Positions 14,973 to 23,798 of a DNA stretch of 47,010 nt are shown here, piece after piece; positions within the stretch are counted from its first letter, which is position 1, and each line of letters opens with the position of its first letter. The notes beneath the pieces were generated by a model that searched no databases, was not told the origin of the DNA, and worked only from the letters and a program-made list of their open reading frames with translations. Origin of the DNA: Achromobacter veterisilvae (GTDB lineage Bacteria; Pseudomonadota; Gammaproteobacteria; Burkholderiales; Burkholderiaceae_B); assembly GCF_900496975.1 (NCBI RefSeq), contig NZ_UFQC01000045.1, positions 1 through 47,010 on the forward strand, given 5' to 3'. The position numbers and the translations under genes are program-made.

Positions 14973-17900
14973 CAATAAGTCACCTCCACCCCGTCGGGCT
15001 TGGTCCATTCGTTCAGGTTCGCCAGCAGCGTATCGGCCATGCGGACGCGCCACTCCTCGCCCAGCCGGACCGTGCACAGGAAATTATTCTTGGTATAGAC
15101 GATATCGACCGGCACGCCGGGAATGCCGTTCTCGGGTTCGGCCCGGAACGGATTCAGCATTTGCCGCAGGCGGGCCGCGTCGGCGCTGCCGTTGAGCTTG
15201 ACGCGCAGGGACTTGGCGCGGGCCTCGCGGGCCAGTTGCAGGTCGTAGAGCTGCTCGGCCACGATGCGCATGCCGCCGGAATAATCGTCGTTGCTGACCT
15301 TGCCCTGCACGATGACGAGCTGGTCTTCGCGCAAGCGGTTGCGGTGCTTTTCGTAGAGTTCGTTGAAGACCGAGATTTCCACCTGCGCGGTGCCGTCGTC
15401 CAGCACGGCGAAGACCATCTTGCCCCGCCGCGTCATCATGACGCGCACGCTGGCCAGCACGCCGCACATCCATTGCAGGTCGCGCTGCGGCTCCACGCGG
15501 GCGAGCTGCATCGGCACGATGCGGCGCACTTCGTCGCGCCAGGCGTCGAACAGGTGGCCGCTGTAGTAATAGCCCAGCGCGGACTTTTCTTCGGTCAGCT
15601 TCTTGTGCAGGTCCCAGGGCGCGACCTTGGCCAGTTCGCCGGCCACCACGTCGCCGCTGTCGTCGCCGAACAGCGAGGCCTGGTTGGCGCTGCGGGCCGC
15701 CTGCTCGGCGGCCTCCATGGCGGTGGGCACCGAGGCCAGCATGGCCGCCCGGTTGGGTTCGATGGTGTCGAACGCGCCGGCCTTGATCAGGGCCTCGATG
15801 GTGCGGCGGTTGACCGCCTGCTTGCTGACGCGGCGGCAGAAGTCGAACAGGTTCAGGAAGGGGCCGCCTTCCTTGCGCGCGCGCAGGATGTCTTCGACCG
15901 CGCCCTGCCCCGTGCCCTTGACCGCCCCCAGGCCGTAGCGCATGGTGCGCGGCGGCCTGCCCTTTTCGGTGTGCTTGTCGGCCACCGGTTCAAACCGGTA
16001 GGCCGAGAAGTTGACGTCCGGCGGCAGCACCTCGACGCCGTTGTCCTGGGCGTCGCGGCAGAAAATCTGGACCTTGTCCGTATCGTCCATGTCCGACGAC
16101 ATGGTCGCGGCAAGGAATTCCGTCGGATGGTAGGCCTTGAGCCAGGCCGTCTGGTACGAGATCAGCGCGTACGCGGCCGAGTGCGACTTGTTGAAGCCGT
16201 AGCCCGCGAACTTCTCCATCAGGTCGAACAGCTTGACCGCCAGGTCGGGATCGTGGCCCTTTTCCTTGGCGCCCTGTTCGAACAGTTCCCGGTGCTTGGC
16301 CATTTCCTCGGGCTTTTTCTTGCCCATGGCGCGGCGCAGCAGGTCGGCGCCGCCCAGCGAATAGCCTCCGATGATCTGCGAGATCAGCATCACCTGTTCC
16401 TGGTAGACGATGACCCCGTAGGTGCTCTTGAGCGTGCTTTCCAGGTCGTTGTGGAAGTAGTCCACCGCGGCGCGGCCGTGCTTGCGGTTGACGAAGTCGT
16501 CCACCATGCCGGATTCCAGCGGCCCCGGACGGTACAGGGCCAGCATGGCGATGATGTCTTCGAAGGTGTTGGGCCGCAGCTTTTTCAGCAGTTCCTTCAT
16601 GCCGCGCGATTCCAACTGGAACACCGCGGTCGTGTTGGCGTCGCACAGGATCTTGTAGGCGGCCGGATCGTCCAGCGCCAGCGCCATGACGTCGAAGTCG
16701 CGCTTGTCTTCGTTGAACTGGCGCACGTAGCGCACGGCCCAATCCAGGATGGTCAGGTTGCGCAGGCCCAGGAAGTCGAACTTCACCAGGCCGGCGGCCT
16801 CGACGTCGTCCTTGTCGAACTGCGAGACGGCGCTGTTCTCCTGCCCCGGCTGGCAATACAGCGGGCAGAAGTCGGTAAGCTTGCCGGGCGCGATCAGCAC
16901 GCCGCCGGCGTGCATGCCGATGTTGCGGGTCAGGCCTTCCAGCGGTTTCGCCAGGTCGACCAGCCCGCGCACTTCTTCTTCCTGCTCGTAGCGGTCCTTG
17001 AAGGCGGGTTCGTCCTTCAGGGTGCGTTCCAGCGTCCAGGGATCCATCGGGTTGAACGGGATCAGCTTGGACAGGCCGTCGCAGAACATATAGGGCATGT
17101 CCAGCACGCGGCCCGCGTCGCGCACCACGGCCTTGGCGCCGAGCGTGCCGAAGGTGGCGATCTGGCTCACGGCGGCGCGGCCGTACTTTTCCTTGACGTA
17201 GTCGATGACCCGTTCGCGGTTGTCCTGGCAGAAGTCGATATCGAAGTCGGGCATGGAGACCCGCTCGGGATTCAGGAAGCGCTCGAACAGCAAGTCGTAG
17301 CGGATCGGATCCAGGTCGGTGATGCCCAGCGCGTAGGCCACGAGCGAACCCGCGCCCGAGCCCCGGCCCGGCCCCACCGGCACGCCGTTGTTCTTGCCCC
17401 AGTTGATGAAGTCCTGCACGATCAGGAAGTAGCCGGGGAAGCCCATCTGGATGATGGTCTTGCATTCCCAGCGCAGGCGTTCGTAGTACTGCTCGCGCTT
17501 GGACTCGCGTTCGGCCTCGTCGGGGAACAGGAAGCGCATGCGCTTTTCCAGGCCCTCTTCCGACAACTGCACGAGGTAGTCGTCGAGCGTCACGCCCTCG
17601 GGCGTGGGGAAGTTGGGCAGGCGCGGCTTGCCCAGCACCAGGCTCAGGTTGCAGCGCTTGGCGATTTCCACCGTGTTGGCCAGCGCCGAAGGCACGTCGG
17701 CGAAGCGCCGGGCCATTTCCTCGGAGCTGAGCAGGTACTGCTCTTTGCTGAACCGGCGCACGCGGCGCGGATTGGCCAGGATCTCGCCTTCGGCGATGCA
17801 GACCCGGGCCTCGTGCGCCTGGAATTCGAATTCGTCCAGGAACTGCACCGGATGCGTGGCCACCACCGGCAAGCCCGCTTCGCCCGCCAGGCGCATCGCG

Positions 17901-18463
17901 GCCTGGGTATAGGCTTCGTCGCCGTCCATGCCGGCGCGCTGAAGTTCGATGTAGTAGCTGCCCGGGAACAGGTGCTCCCATTGGCGCGCCAGCGCCAGCG
18001 CCGACACGGCGTTGCCCGCGTCCAGCGCCTGGCCCACGTCGCCCCCGCGGCCGCCCGACAGGACGATCAGGCCGTCCTGCCCCTGCAGCCATTCGCGCCG
18101 GATCTCCGCGCGGCCCTTGCCCTGGTTCGTCAGGAAGGCCCTGGAGAGCAATTCGCACAGGTTGAGATAGCCCTTGTGGTTGCGCACCAGCAGCAGCAGC
18201 CGGAAAGGCTTGGCGGGATCTTCGTCGTTGGACAGCCAGACGTCGCAGCCCGCGATGGGCTTCACGCCCGCGCCGCGCGCGCCCTTGTAGAACTTGATCA
18301 GGCCGAACAGGTTCGACAGATCGGTCAGCGCGACGGCGGGCTGGCCCAGCTTGGCGACGCGCTTGATGAGGTCGGGAATGCGCACGATGCCGTCCACGAC
18401 CGAGAACTCGGAGTGAACGCGCAGATGAACAAATGGGGACGGGTTTGTTACGGCTTCGGACAT
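14972..18463 (-). CDS. dnaE: DNA polymerase III alpha subunit
   Basis: Catalytic subunit of the replicative DNA polymerase, 1163 residues, the usual DnaE1 length. The N-terminal PHP domain begins at about residue 11 (VHLRVHSEFSVVDGIVRI). The palm carries the catalytic aspartates in MPDFDIDF at about 400. The finger and beta-binding regions follow, then an OB-fold near the C-terminus (VRVMMTRRGKMVFAVLDDGT). The ATG at 18463 is preferred to an in-frame GTG at 18490 because it begins with the family-typical MSEAVTNP. It has no clear Shine-Dalgarno, and a TACAAT -10-like hexamer sits only a few bases upstream, so the transcript may be leaderless. The stop codon overlaps the first gene of the LPS core cluster, an unusual partner for a polymerase. 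Confidence 0.97.
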   Translation of the reverse strand: MSEAVTNPSPFVHLRVHSEFSVVDGIVRIPDLIKRVAKLGQPAVALTDLSNLFGLIKFYKGARGAGVKPIAGCDVWLSNDEDPAKPFRLLLLVRNHKGYLNLCELLSRAFLTNQGKGRAEIRREWLQGQDGLIVLSGGRGGDVGQALDAGNAVSALALARQWEHLFPGSYYIELQRAGMDGDEAYTQAAMRLAGEAGLPVVATHPVQFLDEFEFQAHEARVCIAEGEILANPRRVRRFSKEQYLLSSEEMARRFADVPSALANTVEIAKRCNLSLVLGKPRLPNFPTPEGVTLDDYLVQLSEEGLEKRMRFLFPDEAERESKREQYYERLRWECKTIIQMGFPGYFLIVQDFINWGKNNGVPVGPGRGSGAGSLVAYALGITDLDPIRYDLLFERFLNPERVSMPDFDIDFCQDNRERVIDYVKEKYGRAAVSQIATFGTLGAKAVVRDAGRVLDMPYMFCDGLSKLIPFNPMDPWTLERTLKDEPAFKDRYEQEEEVRGLVDLAKPLEGLTRNIGMHAGGVLIAPGKLTDFCPLYCQPGQENSAVSQFDKDDVEAAGLVKFDFLGLRNLTILDWAVRYVRQFNEDKRDFDVMALALDDPAAYKILCDANTTAVFQLESRGMKELLKKLRPNTFEDIIAMLALYRPGPLESGMVDDFVNRKHGRAAVDYFHNDLESTLKSTYGVIVYQEQVMLISQIIGGYSLGGADLLRRAMGKKKPEEMAKHRELFEQGAKEKGHDPDLAVKLFDLMEKFAGYGFNKSHSAAYALISYQTAWLKAYHPTEFLAATMSSDMDDTDKVQIFCRDAQDNGVEVLPPDVNFSAYRFEPVADKHTEKGRPPRTMRYGLGAVKGTGQGAVEDILRARKEGGPFLNLFDFCRRVSKQAVNRRTIEALIKAGAFDTIEPNRAAMLASVPTAMEAAEQAARSANQASLFGDDSGDVVAGELAKVAPWDLHKKLTEEKSALGYYYSGHLFDAWRDEVRRIVPMQLARVEPQRDLQWMCGVLASVRVMMTRRGKMVFAVLDDGTAQVEISVFNELYEKHRNRLREDQLVIVQGKVSNDDYSGGMRIVAEQLYDLQLAREARAKSLRVKLNGSADAARLRQMLNPFRAEPENGIPGVPVDIVYTKNNFLCTVRLGEEWRVRMADTLLANLNEWTKPDGVEVTY

Positions 18464-18470
18464 AGGGAGA

Positions 18471-18476
18471 ATTGTA
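18471..18476 (-). promoter_or_regulatory. TACAAT -10-like element before dnaE
   Basis: The minus strand reads CCGGTACAATTCTC here, with TACAAT eight bases before the dnaE ATG. The same 14 bases occur in the msbA promoter region (6912-6925 area). No good -35 is seen. If it is used, transcription would begin at or next to the start codon. Confidence 0.35.
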
Positions 18477-18580
18477 CCGGTCAAAGCCACGGTCCCGGGC
18501 GATCCGGGGAGCCCCGCGCGCGCGGCCTGTGTAACAATAGCCTCTGGACCTGACCCACCATTGCTGCACGAGATTTACGT

Positions 18581-19480
18581 ATGAAATGGCTAATCCCCGG
18601 GATCTGGCTGGCCGCCATCCTCTTCGCGCACTTCCGCGGCCGCGTCAAGCTGCCGCTGGGCCGGCAACTGCTGGACCACTCCGTGCTGCTCGCCCCCGTC
18701 AACGCCTTCATGGTGCTGGCCTCGCGCGTGCCGCCCACGCCCTACCTGACGACGAGCGAGATCGCCGAACTCAAGGTGCTGGACGAGCATTGGGAAACGA
18801 TCCGCGAAGAGGCCGTGCAGATGGCCGAGCTGCGGCGCATCAAGGCCGCCGACACCCACAACGACATCGGCTTCAACTCGTTCTTCAAGTACGGCTGGAA
18901 GCGCTTCTACCTGAAGTGGTATGACGCGCGCCACCCGTCCGCCGAAGAACTCTGCCCCAAGACCGTCGCCATCCTGAAGACCCTGCCCAAGGTCAAGGCC
19001 GCGATGTTCGCCGAACTGCCGCCGGGCGGCCAGCTCAACCGGCACCGCGACCCGTTCGCCGGGTCCCTGCGCTACCACCTGGGCCTGGTCACTCCCAACG
19101 ACGACCGCTGCCACATCATCGTCGACGGCGAATCCTATAGCTGGCGCGACGGCGAAAGCGTGGTGTTCGACGAGACCTACGTCCACGAAGCCTACAACCG
19201 CACCGAGCAGAACCGCATCATCCTGTTTTGCGACGTGGAGCGCCCCCTGAAGTGGCGCTGGGCCGAAGCCTTCAACCGCTGGTTCGGCCGGGTCGTCATG
19301 TCGGCGGCAAGTTCGCCCAACGACGGCGGCGACCAGACCGGCGCGATCAACAAGCTGACGCACGCGCACTGGGTCATCGACCAGAAGCGCAAGGCCTTCA
19401 AGGCCTGGAACCGCAAGGTCTACAAGGCCACCAAGTACGGGCTGATCGTTCTGGTCATCTTGGGGTTCCTGGCGCTGTAG
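18581..19480 (+). CDS. lpxO: lipid A hydroxylase LpxO
   Basis: Fe(II)/2-oxoglutarate-dependent dioxygenase of the aspartyl/asparaginyl beta-hydroxylase family, 299 residues. LpxO adds a 2-hydroxyl group to a secondary acyl chain of lipid A at the inner membrane. The N-terminal hydrophobic helix (WLIPGIWLAAILFAHFRG) and the following LGRQLLDHSVLLAPVNAFM match LpxO proteins well. The iron-binding triad is visible as H155-R-D157 (NRHRDPF) and H202 (TYVHEAY), with a 2-oxoglutarate-binding Arg in EQNRIILF. A second hydrophobic helix closes the C-terminus. It is divergent from dnaE. Repeat cluster B begins 20 bases after its stop. It forms part of the LPS theme of the window. Confidence 0.92.
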   Translation: MKWLIPGIWLAAILFAHFRGRVKLPLGRQLLDHSVLLAPVNAFMVLASRVPPTPYLTTSEIAELKVLDEHWETIREEAVQMAELRRIKAADTHNDIGFNSFFKYGWKRFYLKWYDARHPSAEELCPKTVAILKTLPKVKAAMFAELPPGGQLNRHRDPFAGSLRYHLGLVTPNDDRCHIIVDGESYSWRDGESVVFDETYVHEAYNRTEQNRIILFCDVERPLKWRWAEAFNRWFGRVVMSAASSPNDGGDQTGAINKLTHAHWVIDQKRKAFKAWNRKVYKATKYGLIVLVILGFLAL

Positions 19481-19500
19481 GGGAGGCGACCCCGCGCCCG

Positions 19501-19670
19501 GTGTCTGACACCCGTACGAGACGCCCGTCCGGCTGAAGCAGACCTTCCCGGGTGTCTGACACCAAGGTGTTTGTGCTTTCGTTGGTGTCAGACACCCGGG
19601 TGGCGCCAGCGCAAGTCCTGGATCGTCTCGTACGGGTGTCAGACACAGCCTTCGCCCGAGTGCCAGACAC
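19501..19670. repeat. palindromic repeat cluster B (GTGTCTGACAC family)
   Basis: Five palindromes lie at 19501-19511, 19552-19562, 19585-19595, 19636-19646 and 19660-19670; the last is the variant GTGCCAGACAC. They bound two 62-bp modules. The module at 19501-19562 matches the reverse complement of the cluster A modules in length, in its palindromes and in interior words (TACGA, GCCCGTC, GCTGAAGC, TTCCCGG). The module at 19585-19646 points the other way: its reverse complement begins with the same GTGTCTGACACCCGTACGAG as the first. The cluster fills the gap between convergent lpxO and hrpA. Confidence 0.9.
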
Positions 19671-19702
19671 AGCCTTCGTCCCTTCACAGCCTCCGCCCCC
19701 CT

Positions 19703-22700
19703 CTACCGCTTCAACGACTCCCAACTCTTCATCAGCCGCTTCACCGAAACCGGCATCGGCGTGCGCAGCTCCTGCGCGAACAGCGCCACCCGCAACTCTT
19801 CCAGCAGCCACCGGAATTCGTCCAGGCGGGGATCGGGCGCCCCCTTCAGCGCCGATCTCGCTCGCTGGTACTGCGTCAGGAGCGGCGCCATCTCGGCCAC
19901 CAGTTTGGCGTCGCGCGCCGGATCGGCGCGCAGCTTGTCGATGCGCGCCTGGATCGCCTTCAGGTAGCGCGGGAAATGCGCCAACTGCGCGTGGGGCGTG
20001 TCGCGGATGAACCACTTGGGCATCAGCGCGCCCAGTTGCGCCTGCAGGTCCGCGTAGGCGGTGGCGTGCGGCTTGGCCTGGGGCAGCTTGCGCTGCACCG
20101 CCGCGTACTCCGTCAGCACCGCCCCCGCCAGCCGTGCCACTTCCTGGGCCAGCAGGCCGAGCCGGCCCTTGCCCTCGGCGCGCCGGGCGTCGAACTGCTG
20201 TTCGTTCACCGGCCAGGGATCGGCCAGGCAGGCCTGCCCGAGCGCGCAATCGATGATCTGGTCGCGCAGTTCTTCCTGCGTGCCCAGCGTCATGTACAGC
20301 ATGCTGATCCGGGTCAGGTCCGTCAGGTTCTTTTCCAGGAACTTCACCTGTTCGCGCAGCCCCAGCCGGAACAGCCTGAGCAGGCCGGCGCGATGGTGCT
20401 TGCGGGCCTCGTCCGGATCGTCGAACACGTCCAGGTCGCAATGCGCGCCGCGGTCCACCAGCGCCGGATAGCCGATGACCGATTGCCCGCGCCGCTTGAT
20501 CTCCATGATCTCCGGCAGCGGGCCGAAGGACCAGGAAGTCAGGTTCTCGTGCGCCAGCGCCTGGGCGACCTGCGTGTCGCTGGCCGCCAGTTGCTGGAAG
20601 GTGGCCTGCGCCTGCTTGCCGAATTCGGCGCGCAGTTGCGCCAGGTTGCGGCCGGCGGCCAGCATGCGGCCGTGCTCGTCCACCACCCGGAAGTTCATGA
20701 ACAAGTGCGCCGGCAGGGTTTCCAGCTTGAAATCCCCCACGGCCGGGCGCACCTGGACCTGGTTCCACATATCGGCGATGACGGCGTCCACCAGGCCCTG
20801 CTGCGGATCGCCCAGGCGGTCGAACCAGCGCTCGTAGAACCCGGCGGCGTAATCCGGCAGCGGCACGCAATGGCGGCGCAGTTTCTGCGGCAGGGACTTC
20901 AGGAGCAGATGCACCTTTTCCTTGAGCATGCCCGGCACCAGCCATTCGCAGCGCGCCGGATCGATCTGGTTCAGGGCGAACAGCGGCACCGACAGGGTCA
21001 CGCCGTCGCGCGGGGAGCCGGGCTCGAAGTGGTAGTCCAGGGCCATGGACACGCCCTGCCATTCCACCTTCTTGGGGAACACGTCGGTCGTGACGCCGGC
21101 GGCTTCATGCCGCATCAGTTCGTCGCGGGTCAGCATGAGCTGGGCGGCCGCAGCCTTGTCCAGCCCCGACACCCACTTTTCCAGCGAGGCCGTCTGCGAA
21201 ATGTCGGCGGGCAACTGGCGGTCGTAGAAAGCGTAGATCAGTTCGTCGTCGACCAGGATGTCGGGACGACGGGCCTGGTGCTCCAGCTTCTCGATGCCGG
21301 CGATCAGCTTGCGGTTGTGCGCCACGAAGGCCAGGCGCGTGTCGATCTCGCCCGGCACCAGGGCCTGGCGGATGAAGAGTTCGCGCGCGTGCGCCGGATT
21401 GACGCGGCCGTAGTGGATGCGCCGGCCGGCGTAGATGACCAGCCCGTACAGCGTGGCCCGTTCATTGGCCACGACCTGGCCCGCCTTCTTTTCCCAGCGG
21501 GGATCGGACCAGTTCCTGCGGATCAGGTGCGCGGCCACTTTTTCCAGCCACGCCGGGTCGATGCGCGCCACGCAGCGCGCGTACAGCCGCGTGGTCTCGA
21601 CCAGTTCGGCCGCGACGATCCAGCGCCCCGCCTTCTTCACCAGCCGCGAACCCGGATGGATGTGGAAGCGGATTTCGCGGGCGCCCTGGTAGTGGCCGCC
21701 CTCGTCGCTCTTGAAGCCGATGTTGCCCAGCAGCCCCGACAGCAGCGCCAGGTGCAGTTGTTCGTACGTGGCTTCCGCCTGGTTCACGCGCCAGCCCTGT
21801 TCGCCCACCAGGGCGGCCAGTTGGGTGTGCACGTCGTGCCATTCGCGCAGGCGGATGGGCGACAGGAAGTTCTGGCGCAGCAGGGCCACCAGCTTGCGCT
21901 GCGAGGCCTTGTGCTGGACCTGTTCGCCGTACCACCGCCACAGCTTCAGGAAAGAGATGAATTCGGACTTGTCGTCGGCGAACTTGGCGTGCGCGGCCTC
22001 GGCCGCCTCGCGCTCCTGCATGGGACGGTCGCGCGCGTCCTGCACCGACAGGGCCGACGCGATGATCAGCATTTCGGCCAGGCACTGGTGTTCGCGCGCG
22101 GCCAGGATCATCCGGCCGATGCGCGGGTCCACCGGCAGCTTGGCGAGTTCATGGCCGGTGCGGGTCAGCGCGAACGAGGCGCCGGTGCGCGCGCCGTCCG
22201 CGTCGTCGCCCGCCGCGGACTCCAGTTCGATCGCACCCAGCTCCTGCAGCAGGTGGTAGCCGTCGGCCACGGCGCGCCCGGGCGGCGCCTCGACGAAGGG
22301 GAACTGCTCGATATCGTCCAGCTTCAGCGACTTCATCCGCAGGATGACCGACGCCAGCGACGAGCGCAGCACTTCCGGATCGGTGAACGCGGCCCTGTTG
22401 TTGAAATCCTGCTCGTCGTAGAGCCGGATGCAGACGCCCGGCCCCACCCGGCCGCAACGGCCGGCGCGCTGGTTGGCCGAGGCGCGGCTGATCGGCTCGA
22501 TGCGCAGTTGCTCGACCTTGTTGCGCCAGGAATACCGCTTGATGCGCGCCAGCCCGCTGTCGACCACGAAGCGGATGCCGGGCACGGTCAGCGAGGTCTC
22601 CGCCACGTTGGTGGCCAGCACGATGCGCCGCGCGTTGGTGCGCGGATGGAAAATCTGCTCTTGCTCGGCCTGCGACAGCCGCGCATACAGCGGCAGCACT

Positions 22701-23635
22701 TCGGTGCCCGCCGGATGGCGTTTGCGCAGCGCCTCGGCGGATTCGCGGATTTCGCGCTCGCCGGGCAGGAACACCAGCACGTCGCCCGGGCCATGCCGCG
22801 CGCATTCGTCCACGGCGTCCACGATGGCGTCGATCAGGTCGCGCTCCTCGTCGCCCGACATCCGCTCGCGATCGCGGCCGGGCTTGCCCGGGGCCGGGGC
22901 GGCCTCGCCGTCGGCCGGTCCCTCGCGCACGGGCCGGTAGCGGACGTCCACGGGGTACAGGCGGCCGGACACCTCGATGACGGGCGCGGGCTTGTCCTCG
23001 GACGCCGCGAAGTGCCGGGCGAAGCGCTCGGCATCGATCGTGGCCGAGGTGATGATGATTTTCAGGTCGGGGCGGCGCGGGAGAAGCTGCTTCAGGTAGC
23101 CCAGCAGGAAATCGATGTTCAGGCTGCGTTCGTGCGCCTCGTCGATGATGATGGTGTCGTAGCGGCGCAAGAGCGGGTCGCGCTGCGACTCGGCCAGCAG
23201 GATGCCGTCGGTCATCAGTTTGATGGACGCGTTCGGGCCGGTGCGGTCGTTGAACCGCACCTGGTAGCCCACCACCTCGCCCATCGGCGTGCCCAGTTCC
23301 TCGGCGATGCGCTTGGCCACCGAGGTCGCCGCCAGGCGGCGCGGCTGGGTGTGGCCGATCATCTTCTGGCGGCCGCGGCCCAGTTCCAGGCAGATCTTGG
23401 GCAACTGCGTGGTCTTGCCCGAGCCGGTTTCGCCGCTGACGATCACCACCTGGTGGCCGGCGATGGCGCGCGCGATCTCCTGGCGCCTTGCGCTGACGGG
23501 CAGGTCTTCGGGATAGGTCACCGCGGGAATGGGGCGCTCGGGGCGCGGCGCCCGGCGCGCATTCGGCGCGGCGGCGGCCGCCGGGGCCGCCGCGTCCGCG
23601 GCCTTGGAGGCCCGCGGGCTGGAGGATTCAGGCAT
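19703..23635 (-). CDS. hrpA: ATP-dependent RNA helicase HrpA
   Basis: DEAH-box helicase of 1310 residues, matching the long HrpA form (E. coli about 1300). HrpA acts on RNA, and in E. coli it has been tied to rescue of stalled ribosomes and fimbrial mRNA processing. A low-complexity Ala/Pro/Arg-rich leader (1-45) precedes motif I GETGSGKT (68-75), motif II DEAH (about 161), SAT motif III and motif VI QRAGRCGR (about 387-394). The helicase-associated and OB-fold domains and the large C-terminal DUF3418 region follow. The ATG at 23635 is chosen because the upstream in-frame reading runs through the divergent argA promoter. A 1357-residue reading on the opposite strand is a codon-bias shadow. 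Confidence 0.95.
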   Translation of the reverse strand: MPESSSPRASKAADAAAPAAAAAPNARRAPRPERPIPAVTYPEDLPVSARRQEIARAIAGHQVVIVSGETGSGKTTQLPKICLELGRGRQKMIGHTQPRRLAATSVAKRIAEELGTPMGEVVGYQVRFNDRTGPNASIKLMTDGILLAESQRDPLLRRYDTIIIDEAHERSLNIDFLLGYLKQLLPRRPDLKIIITSATIDAERFARHFAASEDKPAPVIEVSGRLYPVDVRYRPVREGPADGEAAPAPGKPGRDRERMSGDEERDLIDAIVDAVDECARHGPGDVLVFLPGEREIRESAEALRKRHPAGTEVLPLYARLSQAEQEQIFHPRTNARRIVLATNVAETSLTVPGIRFVVDSGLARIKRYSWRNKVEQLRIEPISRASANQRAGRCGRVGPGVCIRLYDEQDFNNRAAFTDPEVLRSSLASVILRMKSLKLDDIEQFPFVEAPPGRAVADGYHLLQELGAIELESAAGDDADGARTGASFALTRTGHELAKLPVDPRIGRMILAAREHQCLAEMLIIASALSVQDARDRPMQEREAAEAAHAKFADDKSEFISFLKLWRWYGEQVQHKASQRKLVALLRQNFLSPIRLREWHDVHTQLAALVGEQGWRVNQAEATYEQLHLALLSGLLGNIGFKSDEGGHYQGAREIRFHIHPGSRLVKKAGRWIVAAELVETTRLYARCVARIDPAWLEKVAAHLIRRNWSDPRWEKKAGQVVANERATLYGLVIYAGRRIHYGRVNPAHARELFIRQALVPGEIDTRLAFVAHNRKLIAGIEKLEHQARRPDILVDDELIYAFYDRQLPADISQTASLEKWVSGLDKAAAAQLMLTRDELMRHEAAGVTTDVFPKKVEWQGVSMALDYHFEPGSPRDGVTLSVPLFALNQIDPARCEWLVPGMLKEKVHLLLKSLPQKLRRHCVPLPDYAAGFYERWFDRLGDPQQGLVDAVIADMWNQVQVRPAVGDFKLETLPAHLFMNFRVVDEHGRMLAAGRNLAQLRAEFGKQAQATFQQLAASDTQVAQALAHENLTSWSFGPLPEIMEIKRRGQSVIGYPALVDRGAHCDLDVFDDPDEARKHHRAGLLRLFRLGLREQVKFLEKNLTDLTRISMLYMTLGTQEELRDQIIDCALGQACLADPWPVNEQQFDARRAEGKGRLGLLAQEVARLAGAVLTEYAAVQRKLPQAKPHATAYADLQAQLGALMPKWFIRDTPHAQLAHFPRYLKAIQARIDKLRADPARDAKLVAEMAPLLTQYQRARSALKGAPDPRLDEFRWLLEELRVALFAQELRTPMPVSVKRLMKSWESLKR

Positions 23636-23659
23636 GTACGATAGTCCGGTTAGGCCGAC

Positions 23660-23665
23660 ATTATA
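23660..23665 (-). promoter_or_regulatory. -10 TATAAT before hrpA
   Basis: The minus strand carries an exact TATAAT (23665-23660), 25 bases before the hrpA ATG. The expected -35 position holds only CCGGCG, so the call rests on the -10 match. Confidence 0.45.
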
Positions 23666-23709
23666 AATTTCCGCGCGCGCCGCGCCGGGGAATCCGGCCC
23701 CGGCGGTCA

Positions 23710-23715
23710 TATAAT
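23710..23715 (+). promoter_or_regulatory. -10 TATAAT before argA
   Basis: An exact TATAAT lies 84 bases before the argA ATG, divergent from the matching element for hrpA. No convincing -35 is present 17 bases upstream. The leader it would give includes an AGGA about 15 bases before the start. Confidence 0.45.
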
Positions 23716-23798
23716 TTCGCCACGCCGTCCGCGCGACGGCGCTCTGACGCGGCATGGCGCCGCGTTTTTGCCGACTCTCAGGAATCCTTCCGCCCATC

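Noticed and set aside
15161..18553. 1130-residue ORF on the plus strand opposite dnaE
   Set aside because: Same codon-bias shadow effect; dnaE on the minus strand has full-length homology and motifs.
19455..21062. Minus-strand ORF ending in repeat cluster B with VSDT repeats
   Set aside because: The repeated peptide is a translation of the DNA palindromes, and the remainder is an out-of-frame reading of hrpA.
19571..23644. 1357-residue ORF on the plus strand opposite hrpA
   Set aside because: It mirrors hrpA in the frame that high third-position GC keeps open. Its product is rich in His, Gln, Arg and Val with no domain, while the minus strand encodes a complete DEAH helicase.
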